Source: Promethearchaeota archaeon
GTDB taxonomy: Archaea > Asgardarchaeota > Lokiarchaeia > Sigyniarchaeales > SOKP01
Assembly: GCA_019057865.1 (NCBI GenBank)
Contig: JAHLWP010000011.1
Coordinates: 1 to 64,000 of the forward strand
Length of the DNA stretch: 64,000 nucleotides
Reading direction: 5' to 3'
Part shown: piece after piece, positions 33,828 to 42,091 of the stretch
How positions within the stretch are numbered: the stretch's first letter is position 1
Layout: each line of letters begins with the position of its first letter
Translations under genes and position numbers: made by a program
The notes under the pieces: model-generated
What the model saw: only the letters and a program-made list of their open reading frames with translations
Databases searched by the model: none
What the model was told of the DNA's origin: nothing

Positions 33828-36800
33828 CTATCTTGTACTTTGAATAAACAATCTTTCTCTATTTTGCTCTTTTTCCCATTTTTTGCGCTCTGAACGTAAT
33901 TTGAAGAGGTCAATATCTTTATATATCAAGCCTTCTTCTTTTGCTGGAATGTTTCTTTCAGTACGATCTTTCTCGGGGGTATAGATTAGCGAATCACCAA
34001 ATTCAGCGACATTGGCGAAGAAGCAGTAAGCATATATAGATCTACGTGCATCAAAATGAGCTGCTTTAAAGTCAGCGGTAACAGGAGTAAATGCTGGATT
34101 TAAAATAATGTCTACAGCAGGTTCGAAATTCTTTAATTCTACTCTTAAATCCATATCTAAAAAGTCTCGACATATAGCGATAGCAATTCTTCCGTATTCA
34201 GTATTACAGACTAGTATTTTTCGAGGTCTTGAGGTGGTTTCTATAGCTTCTTTAAATTTTTTATCTTTAAAGTGAATTATAGCTGGAATATGTTTTTCTT
34301 GTTTCCATAGAATTCTTTCAGGAGAGATAACCATACTTATATTTTGTTTTGTTTCTTGGTCGTGATAGGAACCTGGAATGATATACATATTATATTTCTT
34401 GGCGAGATTTGATATCTCTTCCAAAAATTCTATATAGTTTAAATCTATAGTCATTTCTGGAAAAATTAGAACATTAATTTTATGTTTACCAGCATTATCA
34501 ACCATTTTTTTAACATTACTTATCACAGTTTTTATTTTATCTTTTTTAAATCCCAACAGACCAGAAGATTTCTCTTCAAAAAATTCTGTTATAATTTCAC
34601 CAGTTTTTGATAAACCAATTTGAGCAATACCTATTCTAAATTGACTTTTTTGGATTTTAAAGTCCTGATTAAGAAAATCTGTATATATTATTTCATATTT
34701 TTTCCTTTCAGTTTTCTCTTCTACAAATCTTCTTAATATATTATCTGTGATTTGACGTACTTCACTTAATCTAGGAGGTTGACTGATTTCTATAGGACAA
34801 GCCGGAGCAATTATACCAGTTGTGCTTCCAGAAATCTCAGGTTTTTTAATTGAATTTAAAGCAGAAAACAAAATCTTTTCTTCCTTTTCAATCAATCCAA
34901 TACGATTCAATACTTCATTTTGTTTATCTTCGTAACCTGCTTTACCGAAAAGATCTGCTGTTGATTTTAGAATTTGCTCTCCTAATTTAAGAAGTCTTTC
35001 TTTCTCTTTTAATTCCATCTCTTCATCTGCTTTAATTATATGCCATACACCATCAAAATAAGTAGAAGTAGCTATAGCCCAATTTGCACCATTTTTAAAA
35101 CCTCCCTTCTCATAAGAAGTTGCAGCTCCTCTTAACATTGCTTTAATGTTTGGATACAATTTTACTTTAGTTTCTGAGTCATAAGACTCATCAAATTTAC
35201 ATCCTAGTTTTAAAGCATTACAGAAAGCAGAATTCCCAGACGCTAGCAATTTCATTTTATTATCAGGAAAAGTTTGGCTTGCTTTTGAGAATAGATCTGC
35301 TGCTTCTGCATATCTTTCTGGTTCTAAATAATTTTCAGCGAATTCCATATTCTCCCAGGCTTTACAGAGATAATAAACTGCTTTAAGTTCCTCTCGTTCT
35401 CGTTTAATTATAAATAGAGTGCAAATATCTCTAATTTGAGAAGCTGCTGAGGAAAATTTTTCTGCAGCATCAATATGTTCTCCTTTTTTTCCTAAGATCT
35501 TTGCTTTTTCAAGGTTTATTCTGGCTGAGCAATAATTCATCCTTATTTTGGCTATATTCTCGAGTTTCTTGATTCTTTCTTTTTCAATTTTATCTTTAGA
35601 TTGTATAAAGGATTTTTCTAGCGTCTTTATAGCGTTATAAAAGATTTTTTTGGTTTTTTCGAAACTCTCAATGGCTTCATTATATTTTTCTTGTTTACTG
35701 AGGTGCTCTGCTTCCTCTTGTGATATCCATGCAGAAAAGTAGAGTGCTTCGTAATTGTACCTTGGTATTCTTTTTAGAATTTCACACGCTTTTTCGTAAC
35801 ATTCTTTAGCTTTTAAGTGACTTTCTCTTTTATTGTATGATTTTGCCTTTTCGATTAGATTCCAAGCATGGGCATATTCAATTTTTTCATTGACCCTTTT
35901 TTTCAAGAGTTTGTATTCAATGGTTTCAAGTGACTTTCCGTAAGCTTTTTGAGCTCTTTTATAGTGTTCCGCAGAAGCCGTGTGATTGCCCAGTCGATCT
36001 TCTATGCGTGCTATATATTCATGAGCAGCAGCAGCACAAAAATCATATCCCCTTTCTATACTTTGATTTATAACTTCCTGTAAGGTTGTTTTTGCTTCTG
36101 AAAGAAAAGAAATATCTTTGGTTAAAATGCTAAATTCTTCGTAAAATAAACCTAACCTTAATTGCGTTGTAAGAATTCCAGTCCTAGATTCAACATTACT
36201 TTGCATATATTTTTTAATAGAATCTATCGCAGAAGAAAGCATATTTACTTTTTTATCAATGGGTTCTACAATCTCTGCGAGTGTTTTATATGCTTTATAT
36301 AAAGATGCAGAACCAGCATTCTTGACCCAACCTCCTTCATATTTTTCTGCAATAGTTTCTGCTTTCTTTGCATATTCAAGTGCAGTCTGGGCATGTTTTT
36401 CTTTTTCTGTTTTATTTTTACTCAAAAGTGCTAGTCCGCAGTACGACAAAGTTAGCATTTGGCACAACCAAGCTGAAAATGGTTCAAAAACAATTGTTTT
36501 TATAGCATTAGAAGCAATATTAATCCCTCTTTCAGCATATGACTTCCTATCTGATAATTTAAAAAATTTACTTTGTGCAAAATTACCATAAATCATAGCT
36601 GGTAAGAAACTAGTATAAAATTGCCAATTTGTGAAAGAATTTGAAAACTTTTTACCATGTTCTAAAAATTCTTCTAAGTCATTAAAAATTCTCTTTTGAA
36701 TATAATCAATTTTACCTCCAAGAAAGGTATGCCAATCCAAACAAAAAATACTTTCAATTATTTCAGAGAAAAAAAAAGATTGCCGTCCAAGTTCTATACT

Positions 36801-37661
36801 TTTTTCAACCAAATCTATTTCTTTTTCTATAAATTCATTTTGATCAGTTTCATCTTCCAAGAAAAAAAGACCATACATACCATAACAAAAGCCAACAATG
36901 AAATAAAGTTGACTAAGAATTCTTTTGTCTTCGCATTCTTTACAGTATTCAAGACTCTTTTCACACCTTTTAGTTTCTTCTTTCACATATTTTTCCCAAA
37001 ATGGATCCATACGATAATTTTTAATACAGGATATCATGAATACGATTCTTCCTTCAGCAATTAAAGATTCTGTAATTATCTTACAATTCTTTAAATCAAA
37101 AGAAATTTCCCATGCTTTCTTAGCAAAATTTAATCCTTTTTGACTTATTTCATCAATTTCTTTAGGATCTCTGTGAAGATATAATATAAAGGAAATTGTC
37201 ATAGCAGCACGACTTAATGCTAAAGCAATTTTTTCTCTATTATTTTCTTTTGAATAATCCTTATACGCATCAAGAAACAAATCACATGCTTTGCTTAATA
37301 TTTTTTTTCCGGAGCGTTCTGAGTCCGCCAATAAGCCTTTAATAAATAAAGATTCCGCGTTACATTCTATTGATTCAACAGTATTTTTAAGTTTTAAAAA
37401 CATTTTATTGGCTTTTTGAAATGCATCAATTGCATTGTTTTGCATTTCGATGTATTTTTCACGGCTGTCAGTCTTTTCTGAAGCCTTATCAAATAGATAC
37501 CCAAGTTTCTTATATAAATTAGCAACTCCTTCAAAATTATTTTTTTCTAAATAATTTGTAATTAGTTGTTGGTAAAGTTTTATTGCCCTCAACCAATTAT
37601 AGTTTTTTTCCTCAACCTTTACTCTTTCTAAGAGAGATACTTCTGTTTCCTCTATCATCAT
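33828..37661 (-). CDS. Helical-repeat (TPR-like) protein fused to a carbon-nitrogen hydrolase (nitrilase) domain
   Basis: A 1277-residue chain. Residues ~10-930 are a solenoid of helix pairs of TPR type, for example RAIKLYQQLITNYLEKNNFEGVA, KAYGKSLETIEYKLLKKR and EAIESFEKTKKIFYNAI. Residues ~990-1260 form a nitrilase-superfamily domain with the full Glu-Lys-Cys triad: Glu1069 (IFPEMT), Lys1123 (QEKHIPA) and Cys1164 (AICRDF). It would hydrolyse or transfer an amide or nitrile group. Such domains are normally stand-alone or fused to NAD synthetase or lipoprotein acyltransferase, so a long TPR-like fusion is unusual and suggests a scaffolded, protein-directed activity. It is cytoplasmic, with no signal peptide. 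Confidence 0.85.
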   Translation of the reverse strand: MMIEETEVSLLERVKVEEKNYNWLRAIKLYQQLITNYLEKNNFEGVANLYKKLGYLFDKASEKTDSREKYIEMQNNAIDAFQKANKMFLKLKNTVESIECNAESLFIKGLLADSERSGKKILSKACDLFLDAYKDYSKENNREKIALALSRAAMTISFILYLHRDPKEIDEISQKGLNFAKKAWEISFDLKNCKIITESLIAEGRIVFMISCIKNYRMDPFWEKYVKEETKRCEKSLEYCKECEDKRILSQLYFIVGFCYGMYGLFFLEDETDQNEFIEKEIDLVEKSIELGRQSFFFSEIIESIFCLDWHTFLGGKIDYIQKRIFNDLEEFLEHGKKFSNSFTNWQFYTSFLPAMIYGNFAQSKFFKLSDRKSYAERGINIASNAIKTIVFEPFSAWLCQMLTLSYCGLALLSKNKTEKEKHAQTALEYAKKAETIAEKYEGGWVKNAGSASLYKAYKTLAEIVEPIDKKVNMLSSAIDSIKKYMQSNVESRTGILTTQLRLGLFYEEFSILTKDISFLSEAKTTLQEVINQSIERGYDFCAAAAHEYIARIEDRLGNHTASAEHYKRAQKAYGKSLETIEYKLLKKRVNEKIEYAHAWNLIEKAKSYNKRESHLKAKECYEKACEILKRIPRYNYEALYFSAWISQEEAEHLSKQEKYNEAIESFEKTKKIFYNAIKTLEKSFIQSKDKIEKERIKKLENIAKIRMNYCSARINLEKAKILGKKGEHIDAAEKFSSAASQIRDICTLFIIKREREELKAVYYLCKAWENMEFAENYLEPERYAEAADLFSKASQTFPDNKMKLLASGNSAFCNALKLGCKFDESYDSETKVKLYPNIKAMLRGAATSYEKGGFKNGANWAIATSTYFDGVWHIIKADEEMELKEKERLLKLGEQILKSTADLFGKAGYEDKQNEVLNRIGLIEKEEKILFSALNSIKKPEISGSTTGIIAPACPIEISQPPRLSEVRQITDNILRRFVEEKTERKKYEIIYTDFLNQDFKIQKSQFRIGIAQIGLSKTGEIITEFFEEKSSGLLGFKKDKIKTVISNVKKMVDNAGKHKINVLIFPEMTIDLNYIEFLEEISNLAKKYNMYIIPGSYHDQETKQNISMVISPERILWKQEKHIPAIIHFKDKKFKEAIETTSRPRKILVCNTEYGRIAIAICRDFLDMDLRVELKNFEPAVDIILNPAFTPVTADFKAAHFDARRSIYAYCFFANVAEFGDSLIYTPEKDRTERNIPAKEEGLIYKDIDLFKLRSERKKWEKEQNRERLFIQSTR

Positions 37662-37998
37662 TCGAATATATTGAGTATGTTATATTTCTACCCTTAGGTT
37701 TTCTAAATATATTTTAGATAATGATTAATAAACAGTTATTTCTGTTTTTATTTTTTTTGGTAGAAGATCTAGTGAAAATCAATTTACTAAAAAAAAAGAT
37801 AGAATTACCTTTTAATAATAAAATTATCAAAAAGATTATAAATCATTTAAGAGAAAAATATTGTTTTTGGAACTTTTTTAAATTAATCATTTAACAACAA
37901 AATCTTAAGAATGATTTTTGCGAAAAAAATTAAGAAAGTCATAGAATTTCTAAATTTAACCTTCGAGTTTTAATGCAGTCTGTTGGACTGCAAAATAA

Positions 37999-38109
37999 CT
38001 ATCCTTTGAATATTTAGATTTTTCAAATAATTCTAAGGAATTAGAAATAAATAAAATAAAAAATTCTTTAAAAAACTTATTAGCTAATTACTGGATTTCA
38101 ATACAATAA
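37999..38109 (+). pseudogene. Remnant of the C-terminal end of a second deacetylase gene
   Basis: Read in the frame that ends TAA at 38109 this stretch gives FEYLDFSNNSKELEINKIKN, then SLKNLLANYWISIQ. The intact deacetylase ends FENIEFLEKSKIEDITKIKN, then SLKNLLANYWTSIK. The last ~18 codons are nearly identical in DNA (see the repeat entries), while the preceding ones have diverged. A TAA precedes it in frame and there is no start. It is therefore a relic of a duplicated gene or of a copied segment. The rest of the spacer, 37662-37998, holds no gene. Confidence 0.75.
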
Positions 38110-38127
38110 GAAAAAATTAAGAAATTA
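38052..38127. repeat. Right copy of the 76-bp direct repeat
   Basis: Matches 33653-33728 with four mismatches, all in the last 32 bases. Its right edge includes the stop codon of the minus-strand profilin-like gene (38125-38127), so the end of that gene may have been set by the rearrangement that made the copy. Confidence 0.9.
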
Positions 38128-38526
38128 AACAAGACTAGTTAATTTTTGGGCGTACTCTTGAACAACAAATAACGTATCCCTAGGTCCCACTTTTGGATTT
38201 ATATAGCAAATTAATGCTCCTGTTCCCCCGATAGGAATGGGACAAATAATAATATGCCCTTTTCCTGTTATATTCGTTCCTATTTTTCTTTCTTCTGTGT
38301 TTTCTACGATCATATATTTTATAGCCTGAATAGTAATATTTGTCATTCCTTTTTGACCAAGCTCTAGTTTAGTATTAAGCAACTCGTTAATCTGATCTAG
38401 ATCGTTAGAAACATCCCAGTTTTCAGTTTGAGTGAGTAGAATACCATCTTTATTTAAAATCGCAATCCCAAAAATATTTTGCTCTTCATTTAATAACTCA
38501 TCAATAATTACTTCTATTTCAGACAT
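38125..38526 (-). CDS. Profilin-like protein
   Basis: ATG 38526 gives 133 residues, a normal profilin length; a TTG at 38538 would add four. The order of elements fits Asgard profilins: IDELLNEEQNIFGIAILNKDG, then TENWDVSNDLDQINELLN, then MTNITIQAIKYMIVEN, RKIGTNITGKGHIIICP, GALICYI and a final helix VVQEYAQKL. Eukaryotic profilin has the same G(x)LxxKY, GKKG and C-terminal helix pattern and binds actin monomers. Roadblock/LC7 was considered because of similar size, but it lacks the central KYM/GKGHI strand motifs. No actin gene lies in the window. Function in actin control is inferred from the family. Confidence 0.65.
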   Translation of the reverse strand: MSEIEVIIDELLNEEQNIFGIAILNKDGILLTQTENWDVSNDLDQINELLNTKLELGQKGMTNITIQAIKYMIVENTEERKIGTNITGKGHIIICPIPIGGTGALICYINPKVGPRDTLFVVQEYAQKLTSLV

Positions 38527-38630
38527 TATAATTACCAAAATATTATATTAGCAAATTATTATTTAATAAATAAATTATAAATTTAAATATACGTTTAAAA
38601 ATAATTTTAAATTAATGACGGTGAAATTGA

Positions 38631-39173
38631 TTGGCATTCAGAATGTGGAAAAAGGCAATACTTCTTTCATTGCGTGAAAAAAGGATATTCACAGTTTTTG
38701 TATTGATATATACTATTTTAATATTTTTATCAAGTTTATTCATAGAATTGGGAATTGGGGGTCAATTAGGAGAATCTGCTATATACTATATCTTGATTTT
38801 TTTTAGTACTAGTTTAATTCTTTCTCTACTCTATGCTTGGATTTTGGTGTCTAGAAGAAGACGAGTTTGGGCTACATTCAAATGTATTGGTTATACAAAT
38901 AAAAATATAATTATATTGGTATCAGGAATTATATTATTTACTACATCAATGGGATTTTTTATTGTAATTGAAGTTCTATTTCATTATGCTGCTATTGTCG
39001 CTTATTTAAATTCAGCAGAAATCAATTTAGATATTACAATTTTAATAGGATTAGTCCCAGTTATTGTAACTAGTGTATTATTCATATTTGTTCAACTAAT
39101 TGCCCTTATTGTTGTTTATAGAAAAGTGTTAAAAGTAAGACCAATAATTGCATTAAAAAGAGTAGGAGTGTAA
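38631..39173 (+). CDS. Minimal FtsX-like ABC permease
   Basis: TTG start with GGTGA at 38620-38624. The 180 residues hold four membrane helices and little else. The cytosolic elbow WATFKCIGYTNKNI (like the ALG-KA-GA motif of MacB/FtsX) and the C-terminal RPIIALKRVG are typical of the FtsX domain. The large extracellular domain between helices 1 and 2 of MacB- and LolC-type permeases is missing. It must form a dimer with itself to make a translocation unit. The ATPase gene follows after 13 bases behind GGAGG. Confidence 0.75.
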   Translation: MAFRMWKKAILLSLREKRIFTVFVLIYTILIFLSSLFIELGIGGQLGESAIYYILIFFSTSLILSLLYAWILVSRRRRVWATFKCIGYTNKNIIILVSGIILFTTSMGFFIVIEVLFHYAAIVAYLNSAEINLDITILIGLVPVIVTSVLFIFVQLIALIVVYRKVLKVRPIIALKRVGV

Positions 39174-39186
39174 GGAGGAAAAAGAA

Positions 39187-39879
39187 ATGGCATTTGCAAA
39201 AGATATTATGATTGAGGCAATTGATATAAATAAGGAATATAGACGGGCAGGAGCCATTATTAGAGCATTAGTAGATATAAATTTAAAAGTAAAATCTGGG
39301 GAGTTTGTAATAGTGCAAGGACCAACCGGATGTGGAAAAAGTACTCTCCTTAATGTATTATCAGGTTTAGATTTACCAGATTCGGGTAGAGTTATTTTTG
39401 ATGGTGAAAATATAGCACGAGCAACAGAAGATAGATTAAGTAGAATTCGGCGTCAAAAAATTGGTTTTGTATTCCAAGATTATAACCTTGTTAATTCATT
39501 AACAGCAATCGAAAATATAGAAGCATTATTATGGCCGACAGTCTTAAGTAATAAAGAAATAGAAAATAGATCAATTGCAGCATTAAGAGATGTTAATCTT
39601 CTTGAACGTAAAGACCACCATCCTGTTCAACTAAGTGGTGGTGAAAAACAAAGGGTTGGATTAGCGAGGGCAATTATTCATAGACCTAGGGTTATCTTAG
39701 CAGATGAACCAACTGGAAATTTAGATCCTGAATCAGAAACACATGTAATGGAGTTATTAAAGAAAATTAATAAGGACAGAGAAACAACAGTTATAGTAGT
39801 TACTCATCGTACGCACTTGAATAAATTTGCTGATAAAGTTATTAAAATGGATAAGGGAAGAATTATTAAAATTGAATAA
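39187..39879 (+). CDS. ABC transporter ATP-binding protein, LolD/MacB-like
   Basis: A 230-residue ATPase. Walker A is GPTGCGKST, the Q-loop lies in FVFQDYNLVNSLTAIEN, the signature is LSGGEKQRVGLARAI, and Walker B is VILADEPTGNLD, the wording of the LolD/MacB/FtsE group. GGAGGAAAAAG precedes ATG 39187. It forms an operon with the FtsX-like permease upstream. The pair could export or pull lipids or peptides, or transmit mechanical force, as FtsEX does. The cargo is unknown. Confidence 0.93.
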   Translation: MAFAKDIMIEAIDINKEYRRAGAIIRALVDINLKVKSGEFVIVQGPTGCGKSTLLNVLSGLDLPDSGRVIFDGENIARATEDRLSRIRRQKIGFVFQDYNLVNSLTAIENIEALLWPTVLSNKEIENRSIAALRDVNLLERKDHHPVQLSGGEKQRVGLARAIIHRPRVILADEPTGNLDPESETHVMELLKKINKDRETTVIVVTHRTHLNKFADKVIKMDKGRIIKIE

Positions 39880-40124
39880 TATCTAATTCTATTTTATTAT
39901 CATTTTTTTTGCTTGATTTTCTCATTCTATACATTTATCTATCAAATTTTTATACTCCTCTGAATATAGATAAAGATTTTTTTCTTAAATTATTGCAAGT
40001 ATGGTATAAATTATATACTTAATAAGATAGATGGATTTTCAAAACAAAAATATAAATATATTAAGAGTTTTTGAAATACTATTAACTAAACTAAAATCAA
40101 AGTCTAAATTAAAAATTAGGTAGG

Positions 40125-40889
40125 GTGTTAAAAATCGGAAAAAAGCGTGTGATTCTGTCAGGTTGTGCTGGAATGTGTTGTCTCTTACCAATGGCATATA
40201 TAAGTTTTCGGTTTCTAAATTTAACAGGAGGAGTTACTGGCGGATTATTAGAGAATTTTGAGGATGCTTTGAGTTCAATAACAGATCTCATAGGTTTTGG
40301 TGGACCCTTTTTAGAAATTGTAGCGGGGGGTTTTATTGGAATGGCTATGATTTTTTTATTTCCTATTCATTGGTGTATATATTACCGCCCTGAAGATGTA
40401 GGGTTAATTATTGCGGTTACTGTTCCTTGGATTTTATGTTGTGCCATCACGAGTGGCTTATTTGCTCATTCTCCTCGAGGTGGTATTAACACTAGTCTTG
40501 CTATTGGTTTTGGATATATGATTCCACTATCGATTATTTATCTAGTATTAGCTGTTGCATTTCCATTAGGTTCAGCAGTTTTAGATGGGTTATTATTGGG
40601 ATTGGCAGACTTACCATTTTTACTTGCTATACTTACGTCAATCTTTGAGGGCTGCTTGGTGGGGGCAGTTTTTGGAGCGTTTATTGGTAGCTTGAAATAT
40701 AAACCCGGGAAAGCAAAACCAAAGATTAAAAAAGTTAAAGACAAAGAAGCCGAAATTTCTGAACCTACTTTTGAAAAATTAGGAAAAGCAGAAGAGGCAG
40801 AAAGTATTTCACCTTTTTGTACGAACTGCGGAGCTAAACTTACTCCATCTGATGATTTTTGCACTAATTGCGGGCAAAAAAGAAAGTAA
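40125..40889 (+). CDS. Integral membrane protein with C-terminal zinc ribbon
   Basis: GTG start behind TAGGTAG. Of 254 residues, the first ~190 form five or six hydrophobic helices, with Gly-rich segments (FIGMAMIFLFPIHW, GAVFGAFIGSL). A charged linker (KPKIKKVKDKEAEISEP) leads to a C4 zinc ribbon, CTNCGAKLTPSDDFCTNCGQ. The ribbon faces the cytosol. The overall plan matches other zinc-ribbon membrane proteins in this window. Function is not known. The N-terminal Cys pair (CAGMCC) could carry a lipid or metal, but this is not supported. Confidence 0.6.
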   Translation: MLKIGKKRVILSGCAGMCCLLPMAYISFRFLNLTGGVTGGLLENFEDALSSITDLIGFGGPFLEIVAGGFIGMAMIFLFPIHWCIYYRPEDVGLIIAVTVPWILCCAITSGLFAHSPRGGINTSLAIGFGYMIPLSIIYLVLAVAFPLGSAVLDGLLLGLADLPFLLAILTSIFEGCLVGAVFGAFIGSLKYKPGKAKPKIKKVKDKEAEISEPTFEKLGKAEEAESISPFCTNCGAKLTPSDDFCTNCGQKRK

Positions 40890-41244
40890 TTAATATCGGA
40901 CATTTTTTTAATACTTTTTATTTAAATAAATGACCGTTTGAATAAAGATTTTGACTTGAATCAAACAAAGATAAAGTAAATATATAAAAAAAAAATCCAA
41001 TGTATATGTCAGCACCTAAAGGGTTAAGGTTTAGCATGATTTTGTTTTTTCAATTTTACTCATTTATCTTAATTCTTTAAAAAATAAAAAAAAATATTTA
41101 TTTAATTTTGGATTCTTATAAATTTTATTCTTCCTCTTCTACTTCTTCTTCCTTTTCTTCTTTAGCCATTATTTTCAAACTCCTTTTTTAGCAGTTTTAT
41201 TATTTATCGGTTCTCTCGAAGTGGGGCATACTTACAATAAAAAA
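40890..41244. other. 355-bp spacer with one mini-frame
   Basis: The spacer is A+T-rich. On the minus strand a 14-codon frame (41125-41169) encodes the acidic peptide MAKEEKEEEVEEEE. GGAGT lies 14 bases before its ATG. It may be a microprotein, though chance cannot be excluded. Nothing else was found. Confidence 0.35.
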
Positions 41245-41448
41245 TTAAAAAATTTTATTTTCTTTTTTTCTATTCTTGATAGTAAATGTCACCATCCAAC
41301 CAATAGAAAATACTAATCCAAATAATATTGAGAATTTAAGACCCTCTAGTAGGTCTCTTTCTAATATTAAATCGTAAATCAACCCCAGAATGATCGCAAT
41401 TGGAAAAGCTCCTAATCCAACCAAAGAAACTTTTTTATTATGTTTCAT
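41245..41448 (-). CDS. Small two-helix membrane protein, 67 residues
   Basis: ATG 41448 behind AAGGTTAGGA. Residues 7-26 (VSLVGLGAFPIAIILGLIYD) and ~38-58 (KFSILFGLVFSIGWMVTFTI) are hydrophobic helices, joined by an acidic loop (LERDLLEGL), with a basic tail (KNRKKENKIF). It is on the same strand as, and 154 bases downstream of, the four-helix protein at 41603 and the rhodanese-Cys-rich gene. It may belong to that unit. The family is not recognised. Confidence 0.5.
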   Translation of the reverse strand: MKHNKKVSLVGLGAFPIAIILGLIYDLILERDLLEGLKFSILFGLVFSIGWMVTFTIKNRKKENKIF

Positions 41449-41602
41449 TTCCTAACCTTCTTTATTTTATGTTTTATGGTAGAAATTTTTGATTTTACTT
41501 TAATTTTTTTGAGTTAGAACAATTCTTTATGGAAATTAACAGAGATTAATAGTAAATTCTATTTTTATTCATATAATCAATTCTTTAGTATGTATTATTA
41601 GC

Positions 41603-42091
41603 CTACATGAAAGGTCTGAAGTCTCTCTTCTTGCCCAATCTGTACATTATATACGCTGCGAGGCTATATGAGGGCATAATAGTTAAGATAAATATTATGT
41701 CCTTCAATGTTCCTTGACTCTCATAAAAAGGAGCCCATGGGGCCACAATAAAAAAATAACTAATGAACATCCAAATTGGCCATCCTAAAGACAGCCCTCC
41801 ACCTACAATCCATATTCCCTTATAGATATTTCTCTGATATTTTGATTTTCTGATATAGTAGAGAATGAATAATATTATTGGTGTTATAAAAGTAACCCCC
41901 ATTGCAACCCATAAATTCATGCTTCCAAGAAAATATTCTAACCAGCTTATCATCGTTGCCCCGATATATGATCCAATGCTAACCCATAACCAATGTTTTT
42001 TAAACGCACTCCAAAAATTTTTGATTTTATCCTTTATTTTCAGAATAACCCTCTCTTTAACAAATTTAAGGACACCATTTAAAATATTCAC
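41603..42091 (-). CDS. Four-helix membrane protein overlapping the Cys-rich rhodanese gene
   Basis: GTG 42091 gives 162 residues and overlaps the last 26 bases of the upstream gene in another frame, a mark of translational coupling. No later start fits well before the first hydrophobic segment. Membrane segments are at about residues 36-54, 60-80, 93-117 and 130-148, with a basic amphipathic N-terminal helix (VKERVILKIKDKIKNFW). No enzymatic motifs are seen. The coupling suggests the product acts with the upstream secreted protein, perhaps in its export, anchoring or immunity, but no family match was recognised. Confidence 0.6.
   Translation of the reverse strand: MNILNGVLKFVKERVILKIKDKIKNFWSAFKKHWLWVSIGSYIGATMISWLEYFLGSMNLWVAMGVTFITPIILFILYYIRKSKYQRNIYKGIWIVGGGLSLGWPIWMFISYFFIVAPWAPFYESQGTLKDIIFILTIMPSYSLAAYIMYRLGKKRDFRPFM

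Noticed and set aside
36259..36591. 110-codon plus-strand frame opposite the TPR-like/nitrilase gene
   Set aside because: It is a mirror of the minus-strand coding sequence; composition and lack of a ribosome-binding site indicate a shadow.
36696..37064. 122-codon plus-strand frame rich in Phe and Lys
   Set aside because: Antisense shadow of the same helical-repeat gene; its Phe/Lys bias reflects Glu/Lys codons on the other strand.
33653..38127. The 76-bp repeats as insertion-sequence ends or target-site duplications
   Set aside because: They are far longer than target duplications, are the coding end of a known gene, and no transposase lies between them.
38125..38526. Roadblock/LC7 identity
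   Set aside because: Size fits, but the KYM, GKGHI and C-terminal helix pattern fits profilin better. It is kept as the alternative.
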